DNA of 30,714 bases, taken from contig JBDSAJ010000155.1 of assembly GCA_039922235.1 (NCBI GenBank), positions 1 through 30,714 on the forward strand, in the 5' to 3' direction. This stretch comes from Umezawaea sp039922235 (GTDB lineage Bacteria; Actinomycetota; Actinomycetes; Mycobacteriales; Pseudonocardiaceae). The notes beneath the pieces were generated by a model, which was given only the letters and a program-made list of their open reading frames with translations, ran no database searches and was not told where the DNA came from. Shown piece after piece: positions 30,594-30,714 of this stretch (position 1 is the first letter of the stretch; each line of letters starts with the position of its first letter). The position numbers and the translations under genes were made by a program.

Positions 30594-30653
30594 GCGCGTT
30601 GCCTGAAGTTGTGTCTGTAACCCACGCAGATCCCCCACGAACGCAAGAAACCC

Positions 30654-30695
30654 CGTCGGGTTGAATCCGGTTACCACACCTGAACCAACCCGACG
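30654..30695. terminator. Hairpin after the chitinase
   Basis: CGTCGGGTTG (30654-30663) pairs perfectly with CAACCCGACG (30686-30695) around a 22-base loop, 60 bases after the chitinase stop. The flanking DNA is less GC-rich. It may be a terminator or part of a further element cut by the window end. Confidence 0.55.
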
Positions 30696-30714
30696 AGGCC
30701 ACAACAAGTATGCG

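Overview
This is a GC-rich actinobacterial chromosome segment. Codon third positions are almost all G or C, GTG and TTG starts are common, and terminators are long perfect hairpins without U-tracts. The gene order follows, in one long run, the Mycobacterium tuberculosis block from proA (Rv2427c) through nadD, rsfS, gpgP, octT, degV, comEA, comEC, holA, rpsT, the circularly permuted ATP-grasp/alpha-E/transglutaminase trio (Rv2411c-Rv2409c) to lepA (Rv2404c). The accessory content (P450 pair, SPFH protein, DasR-type chitinase promoter) suggests a filamentous actinomycete, probably of the Pseudonocardiales (Saccharothrix/Lentzea/Actinosynnema type). That placement is an inference.

Layout. 1-1526: the 3' end of proA, overlapped by a TetR regulator. 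1546-4500: a cytochrome P450 cassette of two tandem P450 genes and one 3Fe-4S ferredoxin. Both P450 promoters have the same architecture, with an identical GTAAGC-N4-GCTTAC operator at the predicted transcription start. 4525-7824: nadD, rsfS, a GpgP-like phosphatase, an OctT-like SGNH protein and degV. 7897-11866: comEA and comEC, with a pair of DnaA boxes upstream of comEA and an unusual 0.8-kb spacer between the two genes. 11882-12340: an unrecognised small gene. 12653-14054: thrC on the minus strand behind a SAM-I riboswitch whose P1 stem overlaps the ribosome binding site. 14153-15784: holA, a frameshifted Cys-rich gene remnant, and rpsT.

15946-21045 is an insertion relative to the mycobacterial order: a two-domain VOC protein, an SPFH/band-7 protein with a ribbon-helix-helix/AT-hook regulator and a perfect 16-bp palindromic operator, a GNAT acetyltransferase, and a large WD40-KAP P-loop NTPase. 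21173-25420 holds the ATP-grasp/alpha-E/transglutaminase operon followed by a DUF4142 membrane-anchored protein. 25509-27883 holds a lone PemK/MazF-like protein and lepA. 28093-30593 holds a small basic protein, an HD-domain (p)ppGpp-hydrolase-like protein and a secreted GH18 chitinase with a DasR-type site over its promoter.

The best candidates for poorly described biology are the WD40-KAP NTPase, the SPFH/RHH module with its palindrome, the SAM riboswitch on thrC, the DnaA boxes ahead of comEA, and the two P450 genes under one shared operator. No CRISPR array, tRNA, rRNA or complete insertion sequence was seen.
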